A DNA stretch of 14,505 nt, from positions 1 to 14,505 of the forward strand of contig NZ_CANCLE010000101.1 of NCBI RefSeq assembly GCF_947378715.1, written 5' to 3'. This document shows positions 7,811 to 13,906 of the stretch, piece after piece. The number at the start of each line of letters is the position of its first letter. Within the stretch, counting starts at the first letter, position 1. The position numbers and the translations under genes were made by a program. The stretch is from Phenylobacterium aquaticum (GTDB lineage: Bacteria; Pseudomonadota; Alphaproteobacteria; Caulobacterales; Caulobacteraceae). Under the pieces are notes generated by a model, which was not told where the DNA came from, did no database searches, and was given only the letters and a program-made list of their open reading frames with translations.

Positions 7811-8584
7811 CTAGAGGTTATAGCCGCCGGTCGCCTCGAGCCTCTGGCCGGTCAGCCAGCGGGCCTCGTCGCTGCAGAGGAGGGCCACGAGCCCGCCGAT
7901 ATCGTGCGGCTCGGCCAGCCGGCCCATGGCCGTGCCGGCGACCACCATGGCCTGCAGCCCCGGATTGCTGCGGATCGCCCCGCCGGCGAAGTCGGTGGCG
8001 ACCCCGCCGGGCGCAAGCGTGTTCGACCGGATGCCGCGCGGGCCATATTCCTTGGCCACATAGCGCGAGAACACCTCGATGGCCCCCTTGCAGGACGCAT
8101 AGAGCCCATAGCCCGGCACATTGTAGCGATCGGCCGCAGCGGTCACGAACACCACTCCGCCGCCATCGTTCATCATCCGCAGCGCCTTCTGGGTCAGGAA
8201 CAGCACGCCCTTGAAGTGCACGCTTGCGAACAGGTCGAAGTCCGCCTCGGTCAGTTGGTCGATCGGAATGGACCGCCCCACTCCGGCGTTGTTGACCAGG
8301 AAGTCGATGCGCCCGGCCCCGCCGAAATCGTCGCGCAGCACATCCCCGACCTGACCCACAAAGCCGTCGATCCCCGCGACATCGGTCAGGTCGAACCGCA
8401 GCGCCGCCGCACGCCGCCGCATCCCCCGGATCTCGGCCGCCACCGCCTCGGCCTCATCGGCGTTGGAATTGTAGGTCAGCACCACATCCATGCCGCGCGC
8501 CGCCAAGGACAGCGCCATGTCCTTGCCCAGCCCCCGATTGCCCCCGGTGACCAGGGCGACCTTTGTCTTGGTGTCAGACGTCAT
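7811..8584 (-). CDS. SDR-family oxidoreductase with altered catalytic tetrad
   Basis: A 257-residue classical-length short-chain dehydrogenase/reductase. The NAD(P) motif TGGNRGLG is at 13-20, NNAG at 98-101, and YASCK gives Tyr162 and Lys166. Two residues of the usual Asn-Ser-Tyr-Lys tetrad look replaced. The helix normally starting with V-N-x-x-G reads VHFKG, with His123 in place of Asn. The position 13 before Tyr162, normally Ser, is Ala149 in FVTAAADRY, with Thr148 next to it. By overall sequence it sits with 3-oxoacyl-ACP-reductase-like SDRs, but activity as an FabG is doubtful. The ATG at 8584 has GGAGAA close upstream; an upstream in-frame start would add 14 residues. It may be cotranscribed with the downstream hydrolase. 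Confidence 0.88.
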   Translation of the reverse strand: MTSDTKTKVALVTGGNRGLGKDMALSLAARGMDVVLTYNSNADEAEAVAAEIRGMRRRAAALRFDLTDVAGIDGFVGQVGDVLRDDFGGAGRIDFLVNNAGVGRSIPIDQLTEADFDLFASVHFKGVLFLTQKALRMMNDGGGVVFVTAAADRYNVPGYGLYASCKGAIEVFSRYVAKEYGPRGIRSNTLAPGGVATDFAGGAIRSNPGLQAMVVAGTAMGRLAEPHDIGGLVALLCSDEARWLTGQRLEATGGYNL

Positions 8585-8768
8585 GCCGTTCTCCGGCCCA
8601 GACCGTCCCGGGCGCTTGCCGGCCAAACTAGGTGGCCCCCGGCTGTGCGACTAGACGCTCAAAGCCGAACAGACTGTGCGGCGGGCTGGATGATCGGCGG
8701 GCCCAAACCTCTACACCCTCGCGGCCTTGGGCTGGCCTGGGCGCGCCCGCCGGGCTAATTCCCCTCCC

Positions 8769-9098
8769 ATGGCAAAAACCAAGCGAAGCCCAGAATTCGA
8801 GATCGCGGTCGGCGGGGAGCCCTATGTCTGGCGGCTCCAACGCCAGCCCCAGCGGTCCAGTGACACCGGCGAGTGGTGCGGCATGGCGATCGCCGTGCGG
8901 CACAAGGAAGGGCAGCGCGAAGCCGTGGTGGAGTTTCCACCTGCCCCCCGGCCGAGATTCGGCGCCCCGCTGCTGCAGCCCTCGCAGATCGCGACCGACC
9001 TGGTGGCCAACGCCATAACCTCGGCGATCCAGGCCGGATGGGAGCCGATGTCCCGCGGCAAGACCGTTCCCATCGTCGTCGATGCGAACGGCGGCTGA
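8769..9098 (+). CDS. Hypothetical protein, 109 aa
   Basis: A 109-residue protein I do not recognise. Codon third positions are G/C-rich like the neighbouring chromosomal genes, which supports it being translated. It opens with a basic stretch (MAKTKRSPEF), then IAVGGEPYVWRLQRQPQ and GMAIAVRHKEGQREAVVEF, which look like alternating beta strands. An amphipathic segment with a helix (QIATDLVANAITSAIQAGW) follows and the protein ends in IVVDANGG. There are no membrane segments, signal peptide or cysteine pair. The ATG at 8769 is chosen over an in-frame ATG at 8727 because the upstream 14 codons read like intergenic sequence; neither has a clear ribosome binding site. It is divergent from the SDR and converges on the XRE gene. 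Confidence 0.65.
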   Translation: MAKTKRSPEFEIAVGGEPYVWRLQRQPQRSSDTGEWCGMAIAVRHKEGQREAVVEFPPAPRPRFGAPLLQPSQIATDLVANAITSAIQAGWEPMSRGKTVPIVVDANGG

Positions 9099-9151
9099 GG
9101 CGGGGCGGCGGGCGGGGGCGTCATAAGCCGCCGATCGAACCCGGGTGCGTG

Positions 9152-9433
9152 TCACACCAATCCGATCTGCACCTTGCGCCCCAGCACGGCGGCGGCGCGC
9201 TGCAGGGTCTCCAGGGTCACATTGCCGTCGGCGGGATCGAGCACCCGGGCCACTTGGGTGCGGCTGGTGCGCATCATCACCGCCAACTGCCGCTGGCTGA
9301 TCTTCTGATCCTTCATGGTCTGGCCCAGCTGCCAGGCGATCACTTCCTTGATCGCGCGCGCCTGGAATTCCTCCAGCACGCCTTCCTCCTTGAGGAGGTC
9401 ATCGATCCCGGAGCCCAGATGTCTATTGGCCAT
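9152..9433 (-). CDS. XRE-type helix-turn-helix protein (HigA-like)
   Basis: A 93-residue DNA-binding protein with one Cro/C1-type helix-turn-helix. The core is about residues 45-66 (ISQRQLAVMMRTSRTQVARVL), followed by the NVTLETLQRAAAVLG helix typical of XRE/HigA antitoxins and small regulators. The N terminus NRHLGSGIDDLLKEEGVLEE is a helical extension seen in HigA-like orphan proteins. An AGAGGCG site lies upstream of the ATG at 9433. No HigB, RelE or ParE-type toxin is next to it: the divergent gene encodes a Gp37/Gp68-type protein and the downstream neighbour is a convergent unknown. Base composition is that of the host chromosome, so it is probably native rather than part of the island beside it. 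Confidence 0.85.
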   Translation of the reverse strand: MANRHLGSGIDDLLKEEGVLEEFQARAIKEVIAWQLGQTMKDQKISQRQLAVMMRTSRTQVARVLDPADGNVTLETLQRAAAVLGRKVQIGLV

Positions 9434-9518
9434 GTTCGAGCGCCTCTAGGTTGAAGGCCACTGGACTATCTCCCCTTGGCGAGGCCGCTAAAACGTGAAC
9501 AAATGAGAAACGTAGAGC

Positions 9519-9539
9519 CATAGTGTTCGATTAACTATG
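9519..9539. promoter_or_regulatory. Inverted repeat CATAGT-N9-ACTATG upstream of the Gp37/Gp68 gene
   Basis: Six-base perfect arms flank GTTCGATTA, in the AT-richer spacer 37 bases before the start codon at 9576. It could be an operator or part of the promoter for the acquired gene. The neighbouring XRE-type protein, transcribed the other way, is a possible binder, but this is inference from position only. Confidence 0.3.
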
Positions 9540-9575
9540 CGCGTGAGACTCTCTCGCTGGTTGCGGAGTGAGAAT

Positions 9576-10322
9576 ATGGCCGAGAGCAGCATCGAATGGA
9601 CTGACGCGACTTGGAATCCCGTAGCGGGCTGCACAGTCCTCAGCGCCGGTTGCACGAACTGTTATGCGATGCGGATGGCGGCCCGGCTTGAGGCCATGGG
9701 AGCGCCGAAATATCGCGGCCTAACACGCAAGAGTGGTGATCGCTATGTTTGGACGGGTCAAATTTCGCTCGATGAGGCCGCGCTCGCCGTGCCGATCAGT
9801 TGGCGGAAGCCGAGATTGATCTTTGTCAACTCCATGTCCGACCTGTTTCAGGAGGCGGTGCCGCTGGAGTTCATTGAGCGTGTCTGGGAGACGATGGCTG
9901 CCACGCCCAGACACACATATCAAATCCTCACAAAGCGACCGGATCGGATGGCGGCATTGTCCGCCCACCTACCGCTGCTGCCCAACGTTTGGCTGGGAAC
10001 TAGTGTCGAAAACAGTGCTGTACTCGACCGTCTAGATCATCTTCGCGCCACCAGAGCAGTGGTGCGCTTCGTGTCATTTGAGCCCCTAATAGGGTCCGTC
10101 GCGAGCGCCAATCTCACAGGAGTTCACTGGGCAATTGTTGGGGGAGAGTCTGGCCCGCGAGCCCGATCACTCGAACAAGACTGGGTTGATGAGATCTACG
10201 AACTTTGCAGTGACTCTGGAGCGGCCTTTTTCTTCAAGCAATGGGGCGGGCGAAATAAGAAGGCTGCCGGACGGACTTATCGAGATCGTACTTGGGATGA
10301 GCTGCCGGTGGTGGGGGTCTAA
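9576..10322 (+). CDS. Gp37/Gp68 family three-Cys-motif protein (PF07505/DUF5131)
   Basis: A 248-residue protein of the phage Gp37/Gp68 family. The N terminus IEWTDATWNPVAGC leads to the family signature of three cysteines, Cys19, Cys26 and Cys29 (GC-x6-C-x2-CYA), arranged like a metal or iron-sulfur site. Further family blocks are LIFVNSMSDLFQEAVP (81-96), YQILTKRPDRM (115-125), NVWLGTSVEN (137-146), FVSFEPLIG (165-173) and IVGGESGPRARSL (187-199), ending KQWGGRNKKAAGR. Length is normal. Function is not established for the family; it occurs in phages, islands and plasmids, often beside a three-Cys-motif partner gene (TcmP). The ATG at 9576 has GGAG at 9565-9568 with ideal spacing, so the in-frame start at 9537 is not used. 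Low GC marks it as acquired. Confidence 0.9.
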   Translation: MAESSIEWTDATWNPVAGCTVLSAGCTNCYAMRMAARLEAMGAPKYRGLTRKSGDRYVWTGQISLDEAALAVPISWRKPRLIFVNSMSDLFQEAVPLEFIERVWETMAATPRHTYQILTKRPDRMAALSAHLPLLPNVWLGTSVENSAVLDRLDHLRATRAVVRFVSFEPLIGSVASANLTGVHWAIVGGESGPRARSLEQDWVDEIYELCSDSGAAFFFKQWGGRNKKAAGRTYRDRTWDELPVVGV

Positions 10323-10347
10323 TGAATCCGTTCTGGAGAGGGCAGCT

Positions 10348-10705
10348 ATGCCTGGTCGCGACCTAGATGGTCGGGGTGGTGAAGCTCAAGCGGGTGGAGG
10401 CTGCTTCTGGGCAGAGCGAAATGTTTGATTCGCTGGCTGATTTGGCCCCGGATGATACGGAGGAATATCTGGCCGCCGAACTGGAGCGCGCCAAATTAGC
10501 GTTGGTCGAGGCTACGCCCCTATCGCCGGCCACCACGACATTCGGAGTACTCTGGCCGAGGGTTTTGGGTCGGTACGTAGTCCGCAAAACCCAACTCAAT
10601 CAGATCGCATCTGAATTGAAGAGCGCCGGGGTCGTGGAGTTTCTCGATTGGGGGCCGAAGAAGCGTGTGCCCGACGATAGCTACCGGATGACCAGGCGTC
10701 GCTAG
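10348..10705 (+). pseudogene. Frameshifted or truncated partner gene behind Gp37/Gp68 (possible TcmP remnant)
   Basis: The best ribosome binding site (GGAGAGGG, 10335-10342) serves the ATG at 10348, whose frame (MPGRDLDGR, then gly-rich text) stops after 26 codons at 10428. The frame one base away runs open from 10367 to 10705 (112 residues) but its ATG has no ribosome binding site and directly follows a TAG. Removing one G from the run of four at 10373-10376 would join MPGRDLDGR to VVKLKRVEAASGQSEMF and give about 118 residues. The tail GVLWPRVLGRYVVRKTQLNQ, then IASELKSAGVVEFLDWG and PKKRVPDDSY, looks like a winged helix. Position suggests the three-Cys-motif partner TcmP, but such proteins are around three times longer, so this could be a C-terminal remnant or an unrelated small gene. 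Confidence 0.5.
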
Positions 10706-10708
10706 ACC

Positions 10709-11308
10709 CTACGCCCCCGGCCTCAGCCCCCGCGCGATCGCCCCGTTCATGTGCCGCAGCAGGCTCCGCGCTGAGCCGGCCGGCAGTTTCCCCGCCAGCT
10801 CCAGCCCGACTGCCCCGTGGGCGGCGGCCCACATCATCTGGCCGATCTCGTCGGGGTCGCCGGTGATGACGCCGTCGGCGACCAGGGCCTTGACGTAGTC
10901 GGTCTGGCTGCCCCGGGCGCGGTGGCCGGCGGCGACCAGGTCGGGGTATTTTTCCTCGTGCGGCTGGTTCAGGTCGAACATCAGCTTGTAGGTGTGGGGG
11001 TGCTCGAAGGCGAAGGTGACATAGGCCTCGCCCACCGCCGCGCCCCGGGTTCGCGCATCGGTCGCCGAGGCGTAGGCGTCTTCCAAAGCCTGGGCGAAGC
11101 GGTTGAAGCCGGAGGCGCGCACGGCCGCCAGAATGTCTTCCTTGTCGGCGAAATAGCGGTAGGGGGTCATGGGGCTGACCCCCAGTTCCTGGGCCAGCTG
11201 GCGCATGGTCACCGCGTCGGGACCGCGCTCGGCGAACAGGCGCTCGGCCGCCTCGCACAGCCGCTCGCGGAAGTCGGCGACATCGGTTTCGGATAAGACG
11301 CGGGGCAT
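10709..11308 (-). CDS. TetR/AcrR-family transcriptional repressor
   Basis: A 199-residue TetR-family regulator. The N-terminal helix-turn-helix spans about 12-58 with VTMRQLAQELGVSPMTPYRYF as the DNA-reading part. The C-terminal ligand domain contains MMWAAAHGAVGLELAG, typical of the WHG-type TetR C-terminal domain. The ATG at 11308 has AAGG upstream; a TTG two codons earlier is less likely. It is divergent from the DUF2855-carotenoid oxygenase operon, and the 88-base gap between them holds an AT-rich palindrome. The usual arrangement is that such a regulator represses the divergent operon and its own gene until a small hydrophobic ligand binds. Its stop lies three bases from the end of the foreign partner gene. 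Confidence 0.92.
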   Translation of the reverse strand: MPRVLSETDVADFRERLCEAAERLFAERGPDAVTMRQLAQELGVSPMTPYRYFADKEDILAAVRASGFNRFAQALEDAYASATDARTRGAAVGEAYVTFAFEHPHTYKLMFDLNQPHEEKYPDLVAAGHRARGSQTDYVKALVADGVITGDPDEIGQMMWAAAHGAVGLELAGKLPAGSARSLLRHMNGAIARGLRPGA

Positions 11309-11348
11309 GCCCAACCTTCGAAAAAATACAACTTGCGCAGAGCTACAT

Positions 11349-11374
11349 CTTACGTAATAAATTTACAACGTAAG
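11349..11374. promoter_or_regulatory. Candidate TetR operator CTTACGT-N12-ACGTAAG
   Basis: A perfect 7-base inverted repeat with centre-to-centre spacing suited to a TetR dimer or pair of dimers lies between the divergent tetR (start 11308) and DUF2855 (start 11397) genes. It sits in the most AT-rich stretch of the right half of the window. On the plus strand TTGCGC (11333-11338) and TAATAA (11355-11360), 16 bases apart, could be a weak -35/-10 pair, placing the operator over the promoter. Binding is inferred from position and symmetry. Confidence 0.6.
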
Positions 11375-11396
11375 AAATTCATGGGGACGGTGACGG

Positions 11397-12455
11397 ATGG
11401 ACGCGTGGGACCTGTTGATCGATCGCAAGGACCTGCGGGTGACGCAGATGCGCCCGGCGCCCGTTCCCCAGGCGGCCGACCTCGCCGAGGGCCAGGCGCT
11501 GCTCGCCGTCGAGAGCTTCGCCCTGACCGCCAACAACATCACCTATGGCGCCATGGGCGACGCCTTCGGCTACTGGAAGTTCTTCCCGGCGCCTGACGGC
11601 TGGGGCCGGATCCCGGTCTGGGGCTTCGCGACGGTGGTTGCGTCGCGCGCCGAGGGCGTGGCCGAGGGGCTGCGGCTGTTCGGCTATCTGCCGATGTCGA
11701 GCCATGTGGTCATGCAGCTGACGCCCTCCCGCGACGGCTATGTGGATCGCAGCCCGCACCGGGCCGAGCTGCCGCCGACCTATAACGCCTATAACGCCGC
11801 TCCGCCGGCCGCCGACGACGACTATCGCTCGCTGCTGCGGCCGCTGCTGATGACCTCCTATCTGCTCGACGATTTCCTGTCGGAGGACGCGGGCGTCCGT
11901 ACGCTCGTGCTCTCCAGCGCGTCGAGCAAGACCGCCATGGGCCTGGCCTGGTTCGCCAAGGCGCGCGGCCTGAAGGTCATCGGCTTGAGCTCGCCCGCCA
12001 ATGTGGCGCGCCTGTCGGGGCTCGGCCTCTATGACCAGATCCTCCCCTATGGTCAGGCGGGCGACCTCAAGACCGGCCCCGGCGCGGCCTATGTCGATTT
12101 CGCCGGCGACCGGGCGACCACGGCCGCCGTGCATGGCGCGCTGGGCGGCGACCTCGCCCGCAGCCTGATCGTCGGCGGCACCCATTGGGAGGCCGAGCGC
12201 GGCGCGCCCGCGCCCCTGCCGGGCCCGCAGCCGGTGCTGTTCTTTGCGCCCGACCAGATCCGCAAGCGGGCCGGCGAATGGGGCATGGCCGAGCTCAACG
12301 CCCGCTTCTCGAGCGCGCTCGCCGCCTTCGTGGCCGGCTCGCCGTGGCTGAAGCTGATCCGCCACGCCGGGTCGTCGGGCCTCGCCACCGCCTATGCCCA
12401 AGTCCTCGAGGGCCGCGCCCTCCCGGACGAAGGTCACATCATCACGCCGGCCTGA
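11397..12455 (+). CDS. DUF2855 family protein (MDR-like fold)
   Basis: A 352-residue protein of the DUF2855 family. The N-terminal part (FALTANNITYGAMGDAFGYW, 41-60; then IPVWGFATVV and LRLFGYLPMSSH) resembles the GroES-like half of medium-chain dehydrogenases/quinone reductases. The segment TLVLSSASSKTAMGLAW (169-185) with VIGLSSPANV after it resembles the nucleotide-binding Rossmann half. No zinc-binding cysteine set is visible. No reaction is established for the family to my knowledge; a reductase acting on an enone or aldehyde is a guess from the fold. It opens the operon controlled by the divergent TetR gene, with the carotenoid oxygenase 27 bases behind, so it likely acts on the same compound class. 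The purine-rich stretch GGGGACGG before the ATG at 11397 is an acceptable ribosome site. Confidence 0.88.
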   Translation: MDAWDLLIDRKDLRVTQMRPAPVPQAADLAEGQALLAVESFALTANNITYGAMGDAFGYWKFFPAPDGWGRIPVWGFATVVASRAEGVAEGLRLFGYLPMSSHVVMQLTPSRDGYVDRSPHRAELPPTYNAYNAAPPAADDDYRSLLRPLLMTSYLLDDFLSEDAGVRTLVLSSASSKTAMGLAWFAKARGLKVIGLSSPANVARLSGLGLYDQILPYGQAGDLKTGPGAAYVDFAGDRATTAAVHGALGGDLARSLIVGGTHWEAERGAPAPLPGPQPVLFFAPDQIRKRAGEWGMAELNARFSSALAAFVAGSPWLKLIRHAGSSGLATAYAQVLEGRALPDEGHIITPA

Positions 12456-12482
12456 GACCGGTCTTCTGAAGGGAGATACGCC

Positions 12483-13871
12483 ATGGATGGCGACGTTCGC
12501 ATCAATCCCTATCTGGCGGGCAATTTCGCCCCCGTGCGCAGTGAAGACGACTATGAGCTGACGGTCACCGGCGAGATCCCCAAGGGTCTGCGCGGGACCC
12601 TCTATCGCACCGGCCCCAACCCGCAGTTCGAGCCGCGCGACGCCAACTACCACTGGTTCACCGGCGACGGCATGATCCACGCCTTCGTGGTCGAGGACGG
12701 CAAGGTCACCTATCGCAACCGCTATGTGCGCACGCCGAAGTTCGAGCTGGAGCGCGAGCACGGCCGGTCATTGTTCGCCGGCTTCAATCCCATGGCGTCC
12801 GATCCGCTGGCCATGGGCAAGGACGGCGGGGTGGCCAACACCAATATCGTCCATCACGCCGGCCGGCTGCTGGCGCTGGAGGAGGGTCACATGCCCTTCG
12901 AGATGGAGCCCAAGACCCTGCGCTCGCTGGGCTATGTCGAGGACTATCGCGGCCGGGTGACCGCCCACCCCAAGGTCGATCCCAAGACCGGCGAAATGGT
13001 CTGGTTCGGCTATAGCGTCGGCGAGGTCCCGTTGAACGCGACCCTCAGCTACGGGGTGTCGGACAAGACCGGCAAGGTGGTGCGCCGCTCGGACTTTGAG
13101 GCGCCCTATTCGGCCATGCTGCACGACTTCATGGTCACCGAGAACTATGTGCTGTTCCCGGTCATGCCGCTGACCGGCAGCCTGGAACGGGCGATGAAGG
13201 GCTTGCCGGCCTATGCCTGGGAGCCGGAGAAGGGGACTTACGTCGGCGTGATGCGTCGCGACGCCGACGTCTCCACCATCCGCTGGTTCAACACCAGCGC
13301 CTGTTATGTCTTCCACCCGATGAACGCCTATGAGGCGGACGGCAAGATCATCGCCGACGTGTTCCGCTATGACAGCGCGCCCCTGTTCCCCCTGGCCGAC
13401 GGCTCGCGCGGGGAGAAGTCGGCGGCCCGCCTGGCGCGCTGGACGTTCGACCTGTCGGGCGCCACCGACGCCATCCACGAAGAGGCCATCGATGACCTCG
13501 ACGGCGAATTCCCGCGCTTCGACGAACGCCTGGCCGGCGGCGCCTATCGTCACGGCTGGTTCGCCGGCGACACCACCCGCTCAGGCTCGGTGAAGCTGAA
13601 CGCGATCGCCCACATCGATCTCAAGACCGGCAAGCGCTCGGTCTACGAACTGAACGGCGGCGACCTGACCTCGGAGCCGGTCTTCACCCCGGCCAGCGAA
13701 ACCGCCTCCGAGGGCGAAGGCTGGCTGACGGCGGTGATCTGGCGCGCGGCGGAGAACCGCTCGGACTTCGTGGTCTTCGACGCCCGACACGTCGAGGCCG
13801 GCCCGATCGCGGTGGCCCAGGTCCCGCGCCGGGTGCCCTTCGGGTTCCACGGCAACTGGGTCGCCGGCTAG
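12483..13871 (+). CDS. Carotenoid oxygenase family (RPE65/CCD/lignostilbene dioxygenase)
   Basis: A 462-residue non-heme iron dioxygenase of the carotenoid cleavage family, a seven-bladed propeller with Fe(II) held by four histidines. These are placed at His162 (TAHPK), His214 (MLHDFMVT), His278 (VFHPMNAY) and His456 (FHGNWV). The family signature GTLYRTGPNPQFEP (39-52) and FTGDGMIHAF (59-68) are also present. Members split conjugated double bonds of carotenoids, apocarotenals or stilbenes such as lignostilbene into two aldehydes. No signal peptide is visible. It has a good ribosome site (AGGGAGA) and follows DUF2855 by 27 bases, so the two are an operon under the TetR regulator. Whether the substrate is a carotenoid or an aromatic stilbene cannot be told from motifs alone. 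Confidence 0.93.
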   Translation: MDGDVRINPYLAGNFAPVRSEDDYELTVTGEIPKGLRGTLYRTGPNPQFEPRDANYHWFTGDGMIHAFVVEDGKVTYRNRYVRTPKFELEREHGRSLFAGFNPMASDPLAMGKDGGVANTNIVHHAGRLLALEEGHMPFEMEPKTLRSLGYVEDYRGRVTAHPKVDPKTGEMVWFGYSVGEVPLNATLSYGVSDKTGKVVRRSDFEAPYSAMLHDFMVTENYVLFPVMPLTGSLERAMKGLPAYAWEPEKGTYVGVMRRDADVSTIRWFNTSACYVFHPMNAYEADGKIIADVFRYDSAPLFPLADGSRGEKSAARLARWTFDLSGATDAIHEEAIDDLDGEFPRFDERLAGGAYRHGWFAGDTTRSGSVKLNAIAHIDLKTGKRSVYELNGGDLTSEPVFTPASETASEGEGWLTAVIWRAAENRSDFVVFDARHVEAGPIAVAQVPRRVPFGFHGNWVAG

Positions 13872-13879
13872 AGCGCAAA

Positions 13880-13906
13880 GGCCGCGAGTCATCTAGGCTC
13901 GCGGCC
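13880..13906. terminator. Perfect 9-bp hairpin abutting the DUF1345 start codon
   Basis: GGCCGCGAG (13880-13888) pairs exactly with CTCGCGGCC (13898-13906) around a 9-base loop. It begins nine bases after the carotenoid oxygenase stop and ends on the base before the DUF1345 ATG. No T-run follows. It could end the operon transcript. If read through, it would bury the place where a ribosome site should be, so it might instead separate the two genes' expression. Confidence 0.5.

Larger units (their letters stand above)
9480..10705. other. Lower-GC island, probably horizontally acquired
   Basis: Three 60-base lines counted by hand (9901, 10081, 10201) hold 33, 34 and 30 G+C. Lines counted in neighbouring genes (1441, 5161, 12961) hold 45, 42 and 40. 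In-frame codons such as CTA, ACA, AGA, AGT, ATT and CAA occur here and are nearly absent around it. The island covers the Gp37/Gp68 gene and its partner remnant. Boundaries are approximate: the left edge lies between the XRE gene and 9540, and the right edge at the end of tetR. No integrase, flanking direct repeat or tRNA was found. Confidence 0.7.

Noticed and set aside
8628..9155. A 175-codon minus frame upstream of the SDR
   Set aside because: It lies opposite the 8769-9098 gene, contains no family motif, and the plus-strand frame has the better codon third-position pattern.
9152..9433. Antitoxin of a type II toxin-antitoxin pair
   Set aside because: No small toxin gene of RelE, HigB or ParE type lies on either side, so only the HTH protein is reported.
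9434..9540. Integration site (att) or flanking direct repeats of the island
   Set aside because: Comparing the left spacer with the sequence around 10700-10730 by eye gave no convincing repeat, and there is no integrase or tRNA nearby.
10135..10428. A 97-codon plus frame running from inside the Gp37/Gp68 gene past its end
   Set aside because: Its first two thirds overlap the real gene out of frame. Only the last 26 codons (from 10348) have a ribosome site, and these were treated as part of the frameshifted partner gene.
11379..12761. A 460-codon minus-strand open frame across DUF2855 and the oxygenase start
   Set aside because: It spans two well-supported plus-strand genes and their spacer, and its Arg/Gly/Ala-rich translation matches nothing recognisable.
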